This document shows, in pieces, positions 9,456 through 18,335 of a stretch of DNA of 64,000 nucleotides. The translations under genes were made by a program, and so were the position numbers. This DNA comes from JAJTZA01 sp041744075 (GTDB lineage: Bacteria > Verrucomicrobiota > Verrucomicrobiia > Chthoniobacterales > Terrimicrobiaceae): the NCBI GenBank assembly GCA_041744075.1, contig JBGTLQ010000167.1, positions 1 through 64,000 of the forward strand, written 5' to 3'. Position 1 is the stretch's first letter, and every line of letters begins with the position of its first letter. A model generated the notes under the pieces. The model was not told the DNA's origin. It made no database searches and was given only the letters and a program-made list of their open reading frames with translations.

Positions 9456-11054
9456 TTGATCGTCCAAAAGATCGAGTTGGTGTTGTTTATTTTGGGAGTA
9501 ATCAGCATCCTTGCGGTGCTGGCCTCCCGCTATCGATTCCCCTTCCCTGTGCTTCTTGTGTTTGCGGGACTGGGCATCGGTTTAATGCCGGGTCTGCCGC
9601 ATGTGCAAATAGATGCGGATGTCGTTTTTTTGCTGATTCTACCTCCGCTCCTTTATTCCTCAGCCGTACTTTTTCCGTGGAGTGAGTTACGGGCTAACAT
9701 CCGTTCAATCCTTCTCCTTGCCATCGGGTTGGTTTTGGCAACGATGACGGCGGTTGCTTACACCAGCTGGCTGTTTATCCCGGGGATGACGCTTGCTGCC
9801 GGGTTTGTTCTTGGGGCCATTGTTTCCCCGCCTGACGCCATTGCGGCCAATGCCGTGTTGGGAAAACTCTCCATTCCCCGCCGCATTCAGAATGTGCTGG
9901 AAGGGGAAAGCTTGGTGAATGATTCCAGTGGCCTGGTGGCCTGGCAATTTGCCGTGGCGGCGCTCGTCACAGGAGCCTTCTCCTTCAAAATGGCAGCAGC
10001 CGAATTTTTTGTGATGTCCATTGGCGGCACGGCAATCGGGCTGGTTGCGGCTTTTATTCTCAGGCAAATTTTTCGCAGGGTTAATGAGGCTGCGGTGGAA
10101 CTGACCCTCTCGCTGATGACACCCTACATCGTTTATTTGCTGGCCGAACAGTGTGGCGTTTCCGGGGTTTTGGCCACAGTTGCTGCTGGGATTTATCTCG
10201 GCCATCATAGCGATGACATCCTGAGTTCGCGCGCCCGTTTGGACTCCGGCCCGGTTTGGGGATTTGTCCAACACCTGCTCAATAGTCTGGTGTTCATTCT
10301 GATCGGACTCCAGTTTCCCGCCATCATGAAGGGGCTGCACCCAATGCCCGGGCTTCACCTCATCTTTTGCCTTTTGCTGGTTGTTGGAGTTGTCATCGTG
10401 GTGCGCTTTGCTTGGATTTTCGCCGTCTCATGGTTGCTGAAACGAGTGTTTGTCCCCAAGGCCTTGCAGGAACCCCCTATCGAAAACCGCCACCTTGTGA
10501 TTATGTCATGGTGCGGCATGCGAGGTGTCGTCTCGTTGGCAGCTGCCTTGGCGATTCCCCATATCAATGCTCAGGGGGAAGATATCCCTGAAAGAAATTT
10601 GATTCTCTTTCTGACTTTTGGCGTGATATTTTCAACCCTGATTCTTCCATCACTCACATTGCCATGGCTCGTTAGGAAACTGAGTGCCGACTCCCCCGAG
10701 CGTGGTCAAGAGTCCGAGTTTTCCGCTCGAGTCAAACTGATGCAAGCCGGCCTCGCGAGCCTCAACACAAATGCCATCAAATTGGGACTGGAGCCAACGC
10801 GCCCTGTGATTGAGGCGCTGCGGAGCCATTATGAATTTCGGTTGGAAAGATATGAGCACCAACTCAGCACGCCAGAACGAGAACCCGTGTCACCCGAAGT
10901 CCTCAGAACCCTGATCTCACTTGTCAATGATCAGATGCGCAAAAAACTCCGCACCATGAGCGATCACGGAGAAATTGAGGAACCCATCCGTTTAAAAATC
11001 CGCAGAGACATTGATGCCATGGAGCAACGCCTTTTTAATATGTTTGGAGGGTGA
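9456..11054 (+). CDS. Na+/H+ antiporter, CPA1 family (YjcE-like)
   Basis: 532 residues with about 12 hydrophobic segments up to roughly residue 405, then a cytoplasmic tail of ~125 residues with charged helices. Motifs typical of CPA1 exchangers are visible: SPPDAIAANAVLGKL in the ion-binding helix and EGESLVNDSSGLVA with the Asn-Asp pair. It should exchange Na+ (or K+) for H+ at the inner membrane. The only start compatible with the full first helix is TTG at 9456; GTG at 9480 would clip it. The stop lies 4 bases from that of the convergent ABC gene. Confidence 0.9.
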   Translation: MIVQKIELVLFILGVISILAVLASRYRFPFPVLLVFAGLGIGLMPGLPHVQIDADVVFLLILPPLLYSSAVLFPWSELRANIRSILLLAIGLVLATMTAVAYTSWLFIPGMTLAAGFVLGAIVSPPDAIAANAVLGKLSIPRRIQNVLEGESLVNDSSGLVAWQFAVAALVTGAFSFKMAAAEFFVMSIGGTAIGLVAAFILRQIFRRVNEAAVELTLSLMTPYIVYLLAEQCGVSGVLATVAAGIYLGHHSDDILSSRARLDSGPVWGFVQHLLNSLVFILIGLQFPAIMKGLHPMPGLHLIFCLLLVVGVVIVVRFAWIFAVSWLLKRVFVPKALQEPPIENRHLVIMSWCGMRGVVSLAAALAIPHINAQGEDIPERNLILFLTFGVIFSTLILPSLTLPWLVRKLSADSPERGQESEFSARVKLMQAGLASLNTNAIKLGLEPTRPVIEALRSHYEFRLERYEHQLSTPEREPVSPEVLRTLISLVNDQMRKKLRTMSDHGEIEEPIRLKIRRDIDAMEQRLFNMFGG

Positions 11055-11058
11055 TCAC

Positions 11059-12834
11059 CTAAAGCACCATGGCGTGATTTGTTCTTATATAATCAGCAAA
11101 ACCCTTTTCGCCGCGTCGGTAGGTTTGCACAAGATGGCCGTGATCTAAAATTAAGAGGAGGTCCGCCTCGCGGACGGTGGACAGGCGATGGGCCACCACA
11201 AAACTGGCCCTACCGGCCAGGAGTTTTCTGGTGGCTTTTTGAAGGCGGACCTCGGTGATGGTGTCAATTGCGCTGGTGGCCTCATCCAGGATGAGGATTC
11301 GAGGATCGGCGAGCATGGCGCGTGCAAAGCAAAGCAACTGGCGCTGTCCCAACGAGAGTCCGGCTCCGCGTTCCCCAAGTTCGGTATGGATGCCATCGGG
11401 CAGGCTTTCGAAGAGGTCATCACAATCCAGACTACGCAGGGCCTCGGCCACGTCTTCTTCGGTGGCCTCAGGTTTTGAGAACCGGATATTCTCAAGGATG
11501 GTGCCTGAGAACAGAAAGTTTTGTTGTAGGACCATCCCGATCTGACGCTGCAAGGATTCCGCTCGGATAGCGAGAATGTCATGCCCATCAATGAGCACCC
11601 GCCCGCTGTCAGGCAGATAAAATTTGGCGAGGAGGTTGATGATTGAGGTTTTGCCGCTTCCGGTGTGCCCCACAAGCGCCACACTCCAGCCCGGTTCCAC
11701 AGCAAATGATATGTTATGAAGCACCGGCTCCCCGGGTTTGTAGGAGAACGTCACATCCTCAAACTCAACATGTCCCCTGATTGTGGGAAGGTCGGTCACA
11801 CTCTCCGGCTCAACCCAGTCCGGTTTTGTGTCAAGAAATGCAAACAAGCGCTCCGCTCCGGCCAGGGCATTCAGAGCGTTGTTGTATTGATTGCCGAGGC
11901 TTTGGATCGGGCTGAAAAAAAGATTCGCGAGGAAGAAGAATTGAATCAGGTCCCCCACGGTCACTGTCGTCTCCGTGTGAATGACCTGCCACCCCCCCAG
12001 CACAAGGAGAATGGCGATAAAGATTTGGCTGTTGAATTCCAGCAACGGAATGAAAGTGCCCGAGGTTTTTGCAACTTTCATGCTCACCTTGGCGTGATCC
12101 TGGACGAGCGAGTAAAAAACCGCAGAGTTCACGTCCTGACGGACAAAGCCCTGGGTGACTCGAATACCATTCACGGCCTCAGCGAGGCTGGAAGTGATGC
12201 GACTGAAGCTCTCCTGAACTTCTCTGTGGGCTCTTGCCAATCGGTGGCTGAACTGGCGGTTGATGAACCAATAAACAGGGACAAGGACCAAGATCACAAG
12301 GAACAAGCCGATGTCGTAAAAGGCCATCAGAGCCGCAGCCACCAACATCTGACCCGCCTGGACAAGGCTGACAAACAAGACATCTTGGATTCCCACACGA
12401 ACAGCCTCGGCATCTGACGTGAAGCGGCTGATAATTCGCCCGACCTTTGTCCTATGAAAGGCAGCCATCCGCATGCTTTGCATGTGGCGGAACACAGCAA
12501 GCCGAAGGTCCCGGATCACACTCTCCCCAAGGTTCATGGCAAGCACCATGCGAAAGCTGAAGGTCACGTCCGTGAAGATCGCGAAGGCGAGAAATCCCAG
12601 GCAGGACACAAACAGGGCATCCACTTTGCCATGGACAACAACTTCGTTGATGATGGCACCAGTCATCCAAGCCAACAGAGGAAGTTGGATGGATCGCAAC
12701 ACCACAAGGAAAAACAGGATGTTTCGGCTTTTGGCGTAAGGTTTGGTGAAGGCAAAAAGCCGTCGCATCATGCCCCAATCAAAGTTGGGCAGTGAGGTCG
12801 ATTCCCCTTCATTTTGCGAGATGGGCTTATTCAT
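11059..12834 (-). CDS. ABC exporter half-transporter, subunit with consensus Walker B Glu
   Basis: 591 residues from the ATG at 12834 (MNKPISQNEG); the frame opens further upstream, but that part overlaps the preceding gene. A six-helix exporter membrane domain (about 30-320) is followed by a nucleotide-binding domain with Walker A GHTGSGKTS, signature LSLGQ (not LSGGQ), Walker B ILDEATSAID with catalytic Glu at about 518, and H-loop AHRLST. Its start overlaps the stop of the upstream ABC gene by 8 bases. Normal Glu with an altered signature is what one half of a heterodimeric exporter shows. Substrate (lipid, peptide or drug) unknown. Confidence 0.92.
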   Translation of the reverse strand: MNKPISQNEGESTSLPNFDWGMMRRLFAFTKPYAKSRNILFFLVVLRSIQLPLLAWMTGAIINEVVVHGKVDALFVSCLGFLAFAIFTDVTFSFRMVLAMNLGESVIRDLRLAVFRHMQSMRMAAFHRTKVGRIISRFTSDAEAVRVGIQDVLFVSLVQAGQMLVAAALMAFYDIGLFLVILVLVPVYWFINRQFSHRLARAHREVQESFSRITSSLAEAVNGIRVTQGFVRQDVNSAVFYSLVQDHAKVSMKVAKTSGTFIPLLEFNSQIFIAILLVLGGWQVIHTETTVTVGDLIQFFFLANLFFSPIQSLGNQYNNALNALAGAERLFAFLDTKPDWVEPESVTDLPTIRGHVEFEDVTFSYKPGEPVLHNISFAVEPGWSVALVGHTGSGKTSIINLLAKFYLPDSGRVLIDGHDILAIRAESLQRQIGMVLQQNFLFSGTILENIRFSKPEATEEDVAEALRSLDCDDLFESLPDGIHTELGERGAGLSLGQRQLLCFARAMLADPRILILDEATSAIDTITEVRLQKATRKLLAGRASFVVAHRLSTVREADLLLILDHGHLVQTYRRGEKGFADYIRTNHAMVL

Positions 12835-14695
12835 TGGGAGGGGGGTCGGCAGGTGGATCAATGAGGTCTTCCCCCGGAAGCTGAGCACTGATGGCGTGGT
12901 GGTAAAGTCCTCGTGCAGCCAATAATTGATCATGACTGCCCGCTTCAATGATCCGGCCTTTGTCCAAGACCAGCACATGATCCGCCCGTCGGAGAGTGCT
13001 CAAGCGGTGAGCCACCACAAAGGTGGTTCTACCCCGCATGGCACTCCCCATGGCATCAAGGATTTCGTGTTCGGTTTGCGGATCGATTGCGGAGGTCGGG
13101 TCGTCGAGTAACAAAATGCGGGGTTCCAGAAGAAGGGCCCGGGCGATGGCCAGTCGCTGACGCTGCCCGCCTGAGAGGTTGCTTCCAGATTCATGCACCC
13201 TTGAGTCATAACCCTCAGCCATCTCCATGATAAACTCATGGGCCTGGGCGATCTTCGCAGCGGTTTCGATTTGCTCGCGGGTGGCATCGGGATTGCCGAA
13301 AGCGATATTATCGGCGACGGACGTGGAGAATAAAAAACTCTCTTGAAAGACAATGCCGACCTGACGCCGCAAGCAGGAAAGATCCAGCTCCCGAAGATCA
13401 ACACCATCCAGAAAAATACTACCTGCCGTGGGATCATAAAATCGTGGCAACAGGCTCAGCAGCGCGCTTTTCCCAGATCCGGTTGCTCCCAAAATGGCTG
13501 TGATGGAGCCCGGAGGGGCATGGAAGGAAACCCCATGCAGCGCGGACGAATTGTCGCGGTATTGAAACGAGACATTCTCGAAACGGATGTCCCCAATGGC
13601 CCGCGTGATCTCGATGGCTTCTGGTTTGTTAGCAACCTCCACTTGGGTGTCAAGCACCTCGAACACCCTGCGGGCTCCCGTGAAACATTGCTGCATGGTG
13701 TTTGAGATCTGAGCGATTTGGTTGACTTGGGCCGAGAAGTTACCAAGCAAACTCGCAAAAACCACAAGGCCTGTGCCCAATGGAATGGACCCTTGCATGA
13801 CCAACCATCCTCCATATAAAAGCAGGATAAAAAGGTTTACCTGTGTAACAAATCCGATGGTGGGCGTAAAAATCGAAACCCTGCGAAAGATCCATTGTTG
13901 TTGGGTCCGAACATTCTCGGCAGTCACCTCAAAGCGAGCATATTCTTCCTTGTCACGGGCAAAACATTTCACCACAGCAATCCCTTGGATGGTCTCCGCA
14001 AGGCGCAAAATCATTTTGTCCACAAGCTCCCGATTGCGCCGATAGGCGGGCTTGACCAACCTTGAGAACCGGATGGCCATGATCCATAAAATCGGAGTGG
14101 TGGCAAGGCAGGCCAGGGTGAGGGCCACGTGAATATGGAGCATGTAGTAGAGGTAAAACACGAGCGAAATCCCGACCGCCATGAGAGGCAAAACGACTCC
14201 ATCCACAAAACTTCGAACCGCCTGCACATCCCCGGTCACCCTATTAATGATGCTTCCTGTGGCACCGGCATCAAAAAATCGAAAACTCAGATGTTGGAGC
14301 TTGTGAAAAACCTGGGATCGCAAATCAACCACGATCTGGGCTTGCACCAATCGGTTCACGGCGATCGTGCCAGCAATCGCAGCCACCATTTTGAGCAGCG
14401 CAAAAGCAAGGATCATCGCCCCAACGGCAAAAAGGGCCTGCATGGCGGTCCACTCTGACGGAATCCGAAACCCAAACAACCAGTCCGGAGGTTCTTTCCC
14501 AGAATCCGTCGCGGCGTGGATAATATCAATCCCCAGCCCCGTCAGTCCCAAAGCCGCGAGGGCTAGGCCGAGTTGAAGCATGGTCAACACCAACACAACC
14601 AAACATCCCGTCCGATACTTCCAGCTCATCCGAAACAAACGGAGGATGAGTTTCCTGGCAGGATAATCGTCGTGGTTCTTCATTCGGGATGCCAC
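12827..14695 (-). CDS. ABC exporter half-transporter, subunit with degenerate Walker B
   Basis: 622 residues: membrane domain (about 25-330) and nucleotide-binding domain with Walker A GATGSGKSA, canonical signature LSGGQRQR and H-loop AHRLST. The Walker B end reads LLLDDPTSAID, so Asp (about residue 532) stands where the catalytic Glu is expected. The downstream gene has the Glu but a changed signature. In heterodimeric exporters of the TM287/288 or BmrCD kind the degenerate ATP site is built from exactly such a pair. The 8-base overlap supports coupled production. Confidence 0.92.
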   Translation of the reverse strand: MASRMKNHDDYPARKLILRLFRMSWKYRTGCLVVLVLTMLQLGLALAALGLTGLGIDIIHAATDSGKEPPDWLFGFRIPSEWTAMQALFAVGAMILAFALLKMVAAIAGTIAVNRLVQAQIVVDLRSQVFHKLQHLSFRFFDAGATGSIINRVTGDVQAVRSFVDGVVLPLMAVGISLVFYLYYMLHIHVALTLACLATTPILWIMAIRFSRLVKPAYRRNRELVDKMILRLAETIQGIAVVKCFARDKEEYARFEVTAENVRTQQQWIFRRVSIFTPTIGFVTQVNLFILLLYGGWLVMQGSIPLGTGLVVFASLLGNFSAQVNQIAQISNTMQQCFTGARRVFEVLDTQVEVANKPEAIEITRAIGDIRFENVSFQYRDNSSALHGVSFHAPPGSITAILGATGSGKSALLSLLPRFYDPTAGSIFLDGVDLRELDLSCLRRQVGIVFQESFLFSTSVADNIAFGNPDATREQIETAAKIAQAHEFIMEMAEGYDSRVHESGSNLSGGQRQRLAIARALLLEPRILLLDDPTSAIDPQTEHEILDAMGSAMRGRTTFVVAHRLSTLRRADHVLVLDKGRIIEAGSHDQLLAARGLYHHAISAQLPGEDLIDPPADPPPNE

Positions 14696-14742
14696 ATCCC
14701 GGAGGTGGCGTTCAGATCACTGTGGTTCGATTTCAAAGGTCC

Positions 14743-15489
14743 TCAAGTAAAGAGCTCATGGCCCAACACACTCAAGCTGTAGATGGCTGCGGTTTCAGTT
14801 CGCAGAACGATGGGGCCAAGGGTCACTGGCAGGCATCCGTGGCTTTTGCAGAGGGCGAGCTCAGCAGGTGTGAAATCACCCTCCGGTCCAATAAAAATGG
14901 TCACCGCTTTTGGTAATCCCCCAGATTCTTCCTGATAATGCGCCAAAACTTCCTTGATGGGACGGGAGTCAGGTTGAAGAGAGCCAATCAAATGGAGCCC
15001 TTCTCGCGGCATCTTTTGCAGGTAAGAAGCCACGGATTGCGGTTCGTGGATCTCTGGCAAAAAATTTTGCCCGCATTGCTTGCAAGCCTCCAGTGCTGTC
15101 TCCTGCCACTTCTCGCGTTTGCGGGCCGTCTCTTCAGAATCCAATCGTACGATGGTCCGGTCAGAGAGGAGCGGAGCCACAGCAACAGCGCCCAACTCAA
15201 CCGCCTTCTGAACAATCAGATCCATGGTTTTGCCTTTGGGAATGGCCTGCGCCAAGGTGATAGCCCCGGGAAGTCGCCCTGACATGGAGGGGGCTCCAAG
15301 CTTCAAAACAGCCAACCGTCCAGAAATCTCGGTGATGTGGGCCATCGCCTCATGACCCTTGCCATCAAAAACCGTGATCTTGTCGCCTGCGCCCAGGCGC
15401 AGCACATCAAGGGCGTGATGGCTCTCCGACTCGGAAAGCATCACCGTTGTTTGATTCCAAGCCGGGGGCGGTAAAAAAAATCTATTCAT
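14743..15489 (-). CDS. rsmE: 16S rRNA (uracil1498-N3)-methyltransferase RsmE
   Basis: 248 residues from the ATG at 15489 (MNRFFLPP); the frame extends upstream, but only this start matches the family, and the longer one would run through the rplQ terminator. The N-terminal PUA-like domain (SESESHHALDVLRLGAGDKITVFDGKG) is followed by a SPOUT-fold domain ending in the knot motifs IGPEGDFTPAELAL and LGPIVLRTETAAIYSLSVL. It methylates U1498 of 16S rRNA in the cytoplasm. It is separated from rplQ upstream by a strong terminator. Confidence 0.94.
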   Translation of the reverse strand: MNRFFLPPPAWNQTTVMLSESESHHALDVLRLGAGDKITVFDGKGHEAMAHITEISGRLAVLKLGAPSMSGRLPGAITLAQAIPKGKTMDLIVQKAVELGAVAVAPLLSDRTIVRLDSEETARKREKWQETALEACKQCGQNFLPEIHEPQSVASYLQKMPREGLHLIGSLQPDSRPIKEVLAHYQEESGGLPKAVTIFIGPEGDFTPAELALCKSHGCLPVTLGPIVLRTETAAIYSLSVLGHELFT

Positions 15490-15543
15490 GAGAGATTGTG
15501 ATTCTAAGCCACGTGAATCACGCTGCAAGATCAACGTAGGCAC

Positions 15544-15578
15544 AAAAAAACCCCGCAAGGGTTAAACCTTGCGGGGTT
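15544..15578 (-). terminator. Rho-independent terminator of the rpoA-rplQ transcript
   Basis: Perfect 10-base stem, CCCCGCAAGG (15551-15560) with CCTTGCGGGG (15567-15576), extended to 12 pairs by flanking AA/TT, with a 6-base loop. On the minus strand the stem is followed by a run of T (A at 15544-15550). It lies just after the rplQ stop. Confidence 0.93.
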
Positions 15579-15593
15579 GTTGATTGTGAGGAA

Positions 15594-16139
15594 TCAGTCT
15601 TCCTTAGGCTCCGATTTTTCGGCTTTTTCGGCTTTGGCCGGTTTCTCAGCTTTTTCTGGCTTCTCAGCTTTTTCTGCCTTTTCTGCCTTGGCAGGTTTGT
15701 CTGCCTTGGCGGCTTTGGCCTTGGCGGCAGGAGTGCTGACAACCACCGGGGCTTCTTCAACAGCAACCACAAGGTCAACCCACTCGATGTAGGCCATCGG
15801 AGCGGAGTCGCTTTGACGAGGCCCGAGCTTCACGATGCGTGTGTATCCGCCCAAGCGAGCGGCATTGCGTGGACCGATTTCCGAGAACAACTTGCCGACG
15901 GCCTTGGCGGTGCGGGCACTGTTGTTATGGAGCAACGCAAGCGCTCGGCGGCGTGAGTGCAGGGTGTTGCGTTTGGCAAGGGTGACAACTTTTTCGGCAA
16001 GCGGGCGCACGGCCTTGGCTTTTGCGAGGGTTGTCTTGATTCTTCCGTGCTCGATCAGGCTGAGGGTTTGGTTCGCCAGCAGAGCATTGCGGTGCTCGGC
16101 GGTTCGTCCCAGTTTGACGGTTTTTCTTTGGTGGCGCAT
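15594..16139 (-). CDS. rplQ: 50S ribosomal protein L17 with Lys/Ala/Glu-rich tail
   Basis: 181 residues. The first ~120 are a clear L17 (MRHQRKTVKLGRTAEHRNALLANQ; RTAKAVGKLFSEIGPR). The rest is a low-complexity tail of KAEK/KPEKAEKPAKAEK units ending in acidic residues. Bacterial L17 is normally about 115-130 residues, so the tail of ~50 is an extension; it may bind RNA or simply be disordered. It lies 6 bases after rpoA, the usual order, and is followed by a strong terminator. Confidence 0.96.
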   Translation of the reverse strand: MRHQRKTVKLGRTAEHRNALLANQTLSLIEHGRIKTTLAKAKAVRPLAEKVVTLAKRNTLHSRRRALALLHNNSARTAKAVGKLFSEIGPRNAARLGGYTRIVKLGPRQSDSAPMAYIEWVDLVVAVEEAPVVVSTPAAKAKAAKADKPAKAEKAEKAEKPEKAEKPAKAEKAEKSEPKED

Positions 16140-16145
16140 GACGGC

Positions 16146-17171
16146 TTAGTTGGTTTCAGTTGTCTCTTTGGCTTCAGCGGCATCGGGAGGGAGTTCCACG
16201 AGGCCTGCTTCGAATTTCAATCCAAGGCCAAGGTTCAACTGATGCAGTTTGTCCTTGATCTCGTTGAGCGATTTTTTGCCGAAGTTGCGGTATTTGAGCA
16301 TCTCGGCTTCGGATTTCATAGCGAGTTGGCCAACGCTGGTGATGTTTGCATTGTTCAAGCAATTGGCGGCACGCACAGACAATTCGATTTCGTTGACGCT
16401 CATATTGAGCAGCTTTTTCAAACGGGTGTTTTCTTGGCTGACTTCTTCGGGAGTCTCATCAAACTCGATTTGTTCATCATCAAACCCAACAAACACGTCG
16501 AGGTGATGACGAAGGATGGCCGAGGCTTGGAGCAACGCTTCATCCGGGGTCAACCGTCCGTCGGTCCAGATCTCAAGGATGAGCTTGTCATAATCTGTGC
16601 GCTGTCCCACACGAGTGTTTTCAACGGCATATTTGACGCGGGTGACAGGCGAGAAGATCGAGTCAATCGGAATGACTCCAATGATTTGCTCTGCAGGTTT
16701 GTTTTCGTCGCCAGTGGCAAAACCACGTCCGACTTTGATCTCAACTTCGAGGTCAAATTTTTGTTTTTTGTCCAACGTGGCAATATGTTGGTCAGGGTTG
16801 ACGATTTCAACGCCCATTGGGAGTTGGATGTCAGCGGCTGTCACAGCTCCATCACGATTGACAGAAATTGTGGCCTTACGGGTCTCGTGATCCGGGGCTT
16901 TGAATTTGATTTTTTTGAGGTTGAGGACGATGTCCACAACATCTTCCACCACGCCGGGAAGGCTGGTGAACTCATGGGGAGCGCCTTCAATTTTGACAGT
17001 GGTGATTGCTGCGCCCTCAAGCGAGGAGAGAAGCGTCCTGCGAAGGGAGTTTCCGACGGTGTGCCCGTAACCAGCCTCAAAAGGCTCGGCAACAAAGCGT
17101 GCAAATGTATCTGTGGACTCCTCTTTGGTGAGGGTTTTGGGCATTTCAAAGCGCCCGAGACGAACTGGCAT
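16146..17171 (-). CDS. rpoA: DNA-directed RNA polymerase subunit alpha
   Basis: 341 residues. The N-terminal assembly domain carries the family stretch FEAGYGHTVGNSLRRTLLSSLEGAAI. The C-terminal domain (about 250-315) contains ELSVRAANCLNNANITSVGQL, including the Arg that contacts UP elements and activators, and FGKKSLNEIKDKL. It dimerises and nucleates polymerase assembly. Usually rpsM-rpsK-rpsD precede rpoA; here a BASS transporter on the same strand does, 168 bases away, so rpoA-rplQ is detached from the ribosomal protein cluster. A short acidic tail ends the protein. Confidence 0.97.
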   Translation of the reverse strand: MPVRLGRFEMPKTLTKEESTDTFARFVAEPFEAGYGHTVGNSLRRTLLSSLEGAAITTVKIEGAPHEFTSLPGVVEDVVDIVLNLKKIKFKAPDHETRKATISVNRDGAVTAADIQLPMGVEIVNPDQHIATLDKKQKFDLEVEIKVGRGFATGDENKPAEQIIGVIPIDSIFSPVTRVKYAVENTRVGQRTDYDKLILEIWTDGRLTPDEALLQASAILRHHLDVFVGFDDEQIEFDETPEEVSQENTRLKKLLNMSVNEIELSVRAANCLNNANITSVGQLAMKSEAEMLKYRNFGKKSLNEIKDKLHQLNLGLGLKFEAGLVELPPDAAEAKETTETN

Positions 17172-17339
17172 ATAGTTATATTTTTTTCTACGCCGGGTTT
17201 CCCTGTGCGCGACGGCGACTATCGAAGACAGACACCACAGGACCTACGACGCGGTTTTTGGAAAGCGCGGAGGCAGATATTCAGACAGGAGGGTTTGGAT
17301 GTCAAGAGCGATCTTGAGAAGATTTTCGTCCGCTTGCGC
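17172..17339 (-). promoter_or_regulatory. Presumed promoter/leader of rpoA-rplQ
   Basis: 168-base non-coding stretch upstream of rpoA. Since the usual upstream ribosomal genes are absent, the rpoA promoter is expected here. An AT-rich patch (ATATAGTTATATTTTTTT, 17173-17190) lies directly before the start codon. No clear -35/-10 pair was assigned. Confidence 0.35.
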
Positions 17340-18200
17340 TTAATTGCGGGACGCCCGACCAAAGCGGAAAATCATAAACGCCCCACTCACAAACATGAAA
17401 AGGCTGTAAACCACGGCGGGCATGGCAATATTGGGGTTAGTAAGAATGCCCAAAGCAATCGCCAGGGCGAGTGTCCCATTCTGAATCCCCGCTTCAATGG
17501 AAATTGTGATTTGTTGGGGACGTGGAAGTCGGCAAAGTTTAGCCACAAAAAATCCAAGCACCATGGTCAGAATGTTCAGAGTCACAGCCCCCGGTCCTGC
17601 CACTCGAAATTGACCGGCCAAGTCTTTCTCACGCAAGACGGCGATCAAAATCACCACCCCTAGAAACACAAGCGATATCACATTGGCAGGCTTCGCCATG
17701 CGATTTGCGAAGGTCGGTTTTGCCGCCCGTATGATCATGCCCAGCCCAATGGGAAGAATCGTGACAACAAAGAGTTGGAGGAGCGTTTTCAAAAAGGGAA
17801 GCTGGATCTCGGCCCCCACCCCAAGAAAATGTGTCATCGACAGCCCCACGATCCAAGGGATGGTCAAAACGGCAACCACACTCGAAACTGCTGTGAGGGT
17901 CACAGAGAGAGCACCATCTCCTTTGGAAAGATGGGAGATCAAGTTTGAGGTTGGTCCGCCAGGACACGCAGCCAGCAACATCATCCCTACCGCTGTTTCT
18001 CCCCGGATCCCGAGAATCCACGTTAGAGCAAACGCCACCAAAGGCAGCAGCACAAGCTGACAACCAAGCCCCACAGCACTGGCCAGAGGCGAGCGAATCA
18101 CCCGCTTGAAGTCGGAGATGGTCAGACTCATCCCCATTCCAAAAAGCACAAGGATCAGAGCAAGCGGCAACAGAACAGACTTAAATATTTCTTCTGGCAT
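17340..18200 (-). CDS. Bile acid:sodium symporter (BASS) family transporter
   Basis: 286 residues, almost entirely hydrophobic, with about 9-10 membrane helices. The opening (LVLFGMGMSLTISDFKRVIRSP) and the stretch MLLAACPGGPTSNLISHLSKGDGALSVTLTAVSS, which carries the sodium-site pattern, are characteristic of the BASS/SBF family. Such proteins move organic anions with Na+; bacterial substrates vary and bile acid is not implied. It precedes rpoA on the same strand, but the 168-base gap argues for separate expression. Confidence 0.9.
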   Translation of the reverse strand: MPEEIFKSVLLPLALILVLFGMGMSLTISDFKRVIRSPLASAVGLGCQLVLLPLVAFALTWILGIRGETAVGMMLLAACPGGPTSNLISHLSKGDGALSVTLTAVSSVVAVLTIPWIVGLSMTHFLGVGAEIQLPFLKTLLQLFVVTILPIGLGMIIRAAKPTFANRMAKPANVISLVFLGVVILIAVLREKDLAGQFRVAGPGAVTLNILTMVLGFFVAKLCRLPRPQQITISIEAGIQNGTLALAIALGILTNPNIAMPAVVYSLFMFVSGAFMIFRFGRASRN

Positions 18201-18335
18201 GGGCAGTTTGGTTTATCACCAGACAATCCCTCACGGCAACCGGATCTTGTTACGGGCAAAATTTTTTTAATCCCTTTGAGCAAAGAGATCCCTTTCAGAT
18301 TGCGTCCCCCTCCCCCATCCTCCTAAATATGGGGT

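Noticed and set aside
11716..12417. 233-codon plus-strand frame within the ABC exporter gene
   Set aside because: Antisense shadow of the membrane domain; composition is unusual and no motif is visible.
15957..17663. 568-codon plus-strand open frame across rplQ, rpoA and the BASS gene
   Set aside because: It is antisense to well-identified genes and has no family pattern; long open frames opposite GC-rich coding DNA are common.
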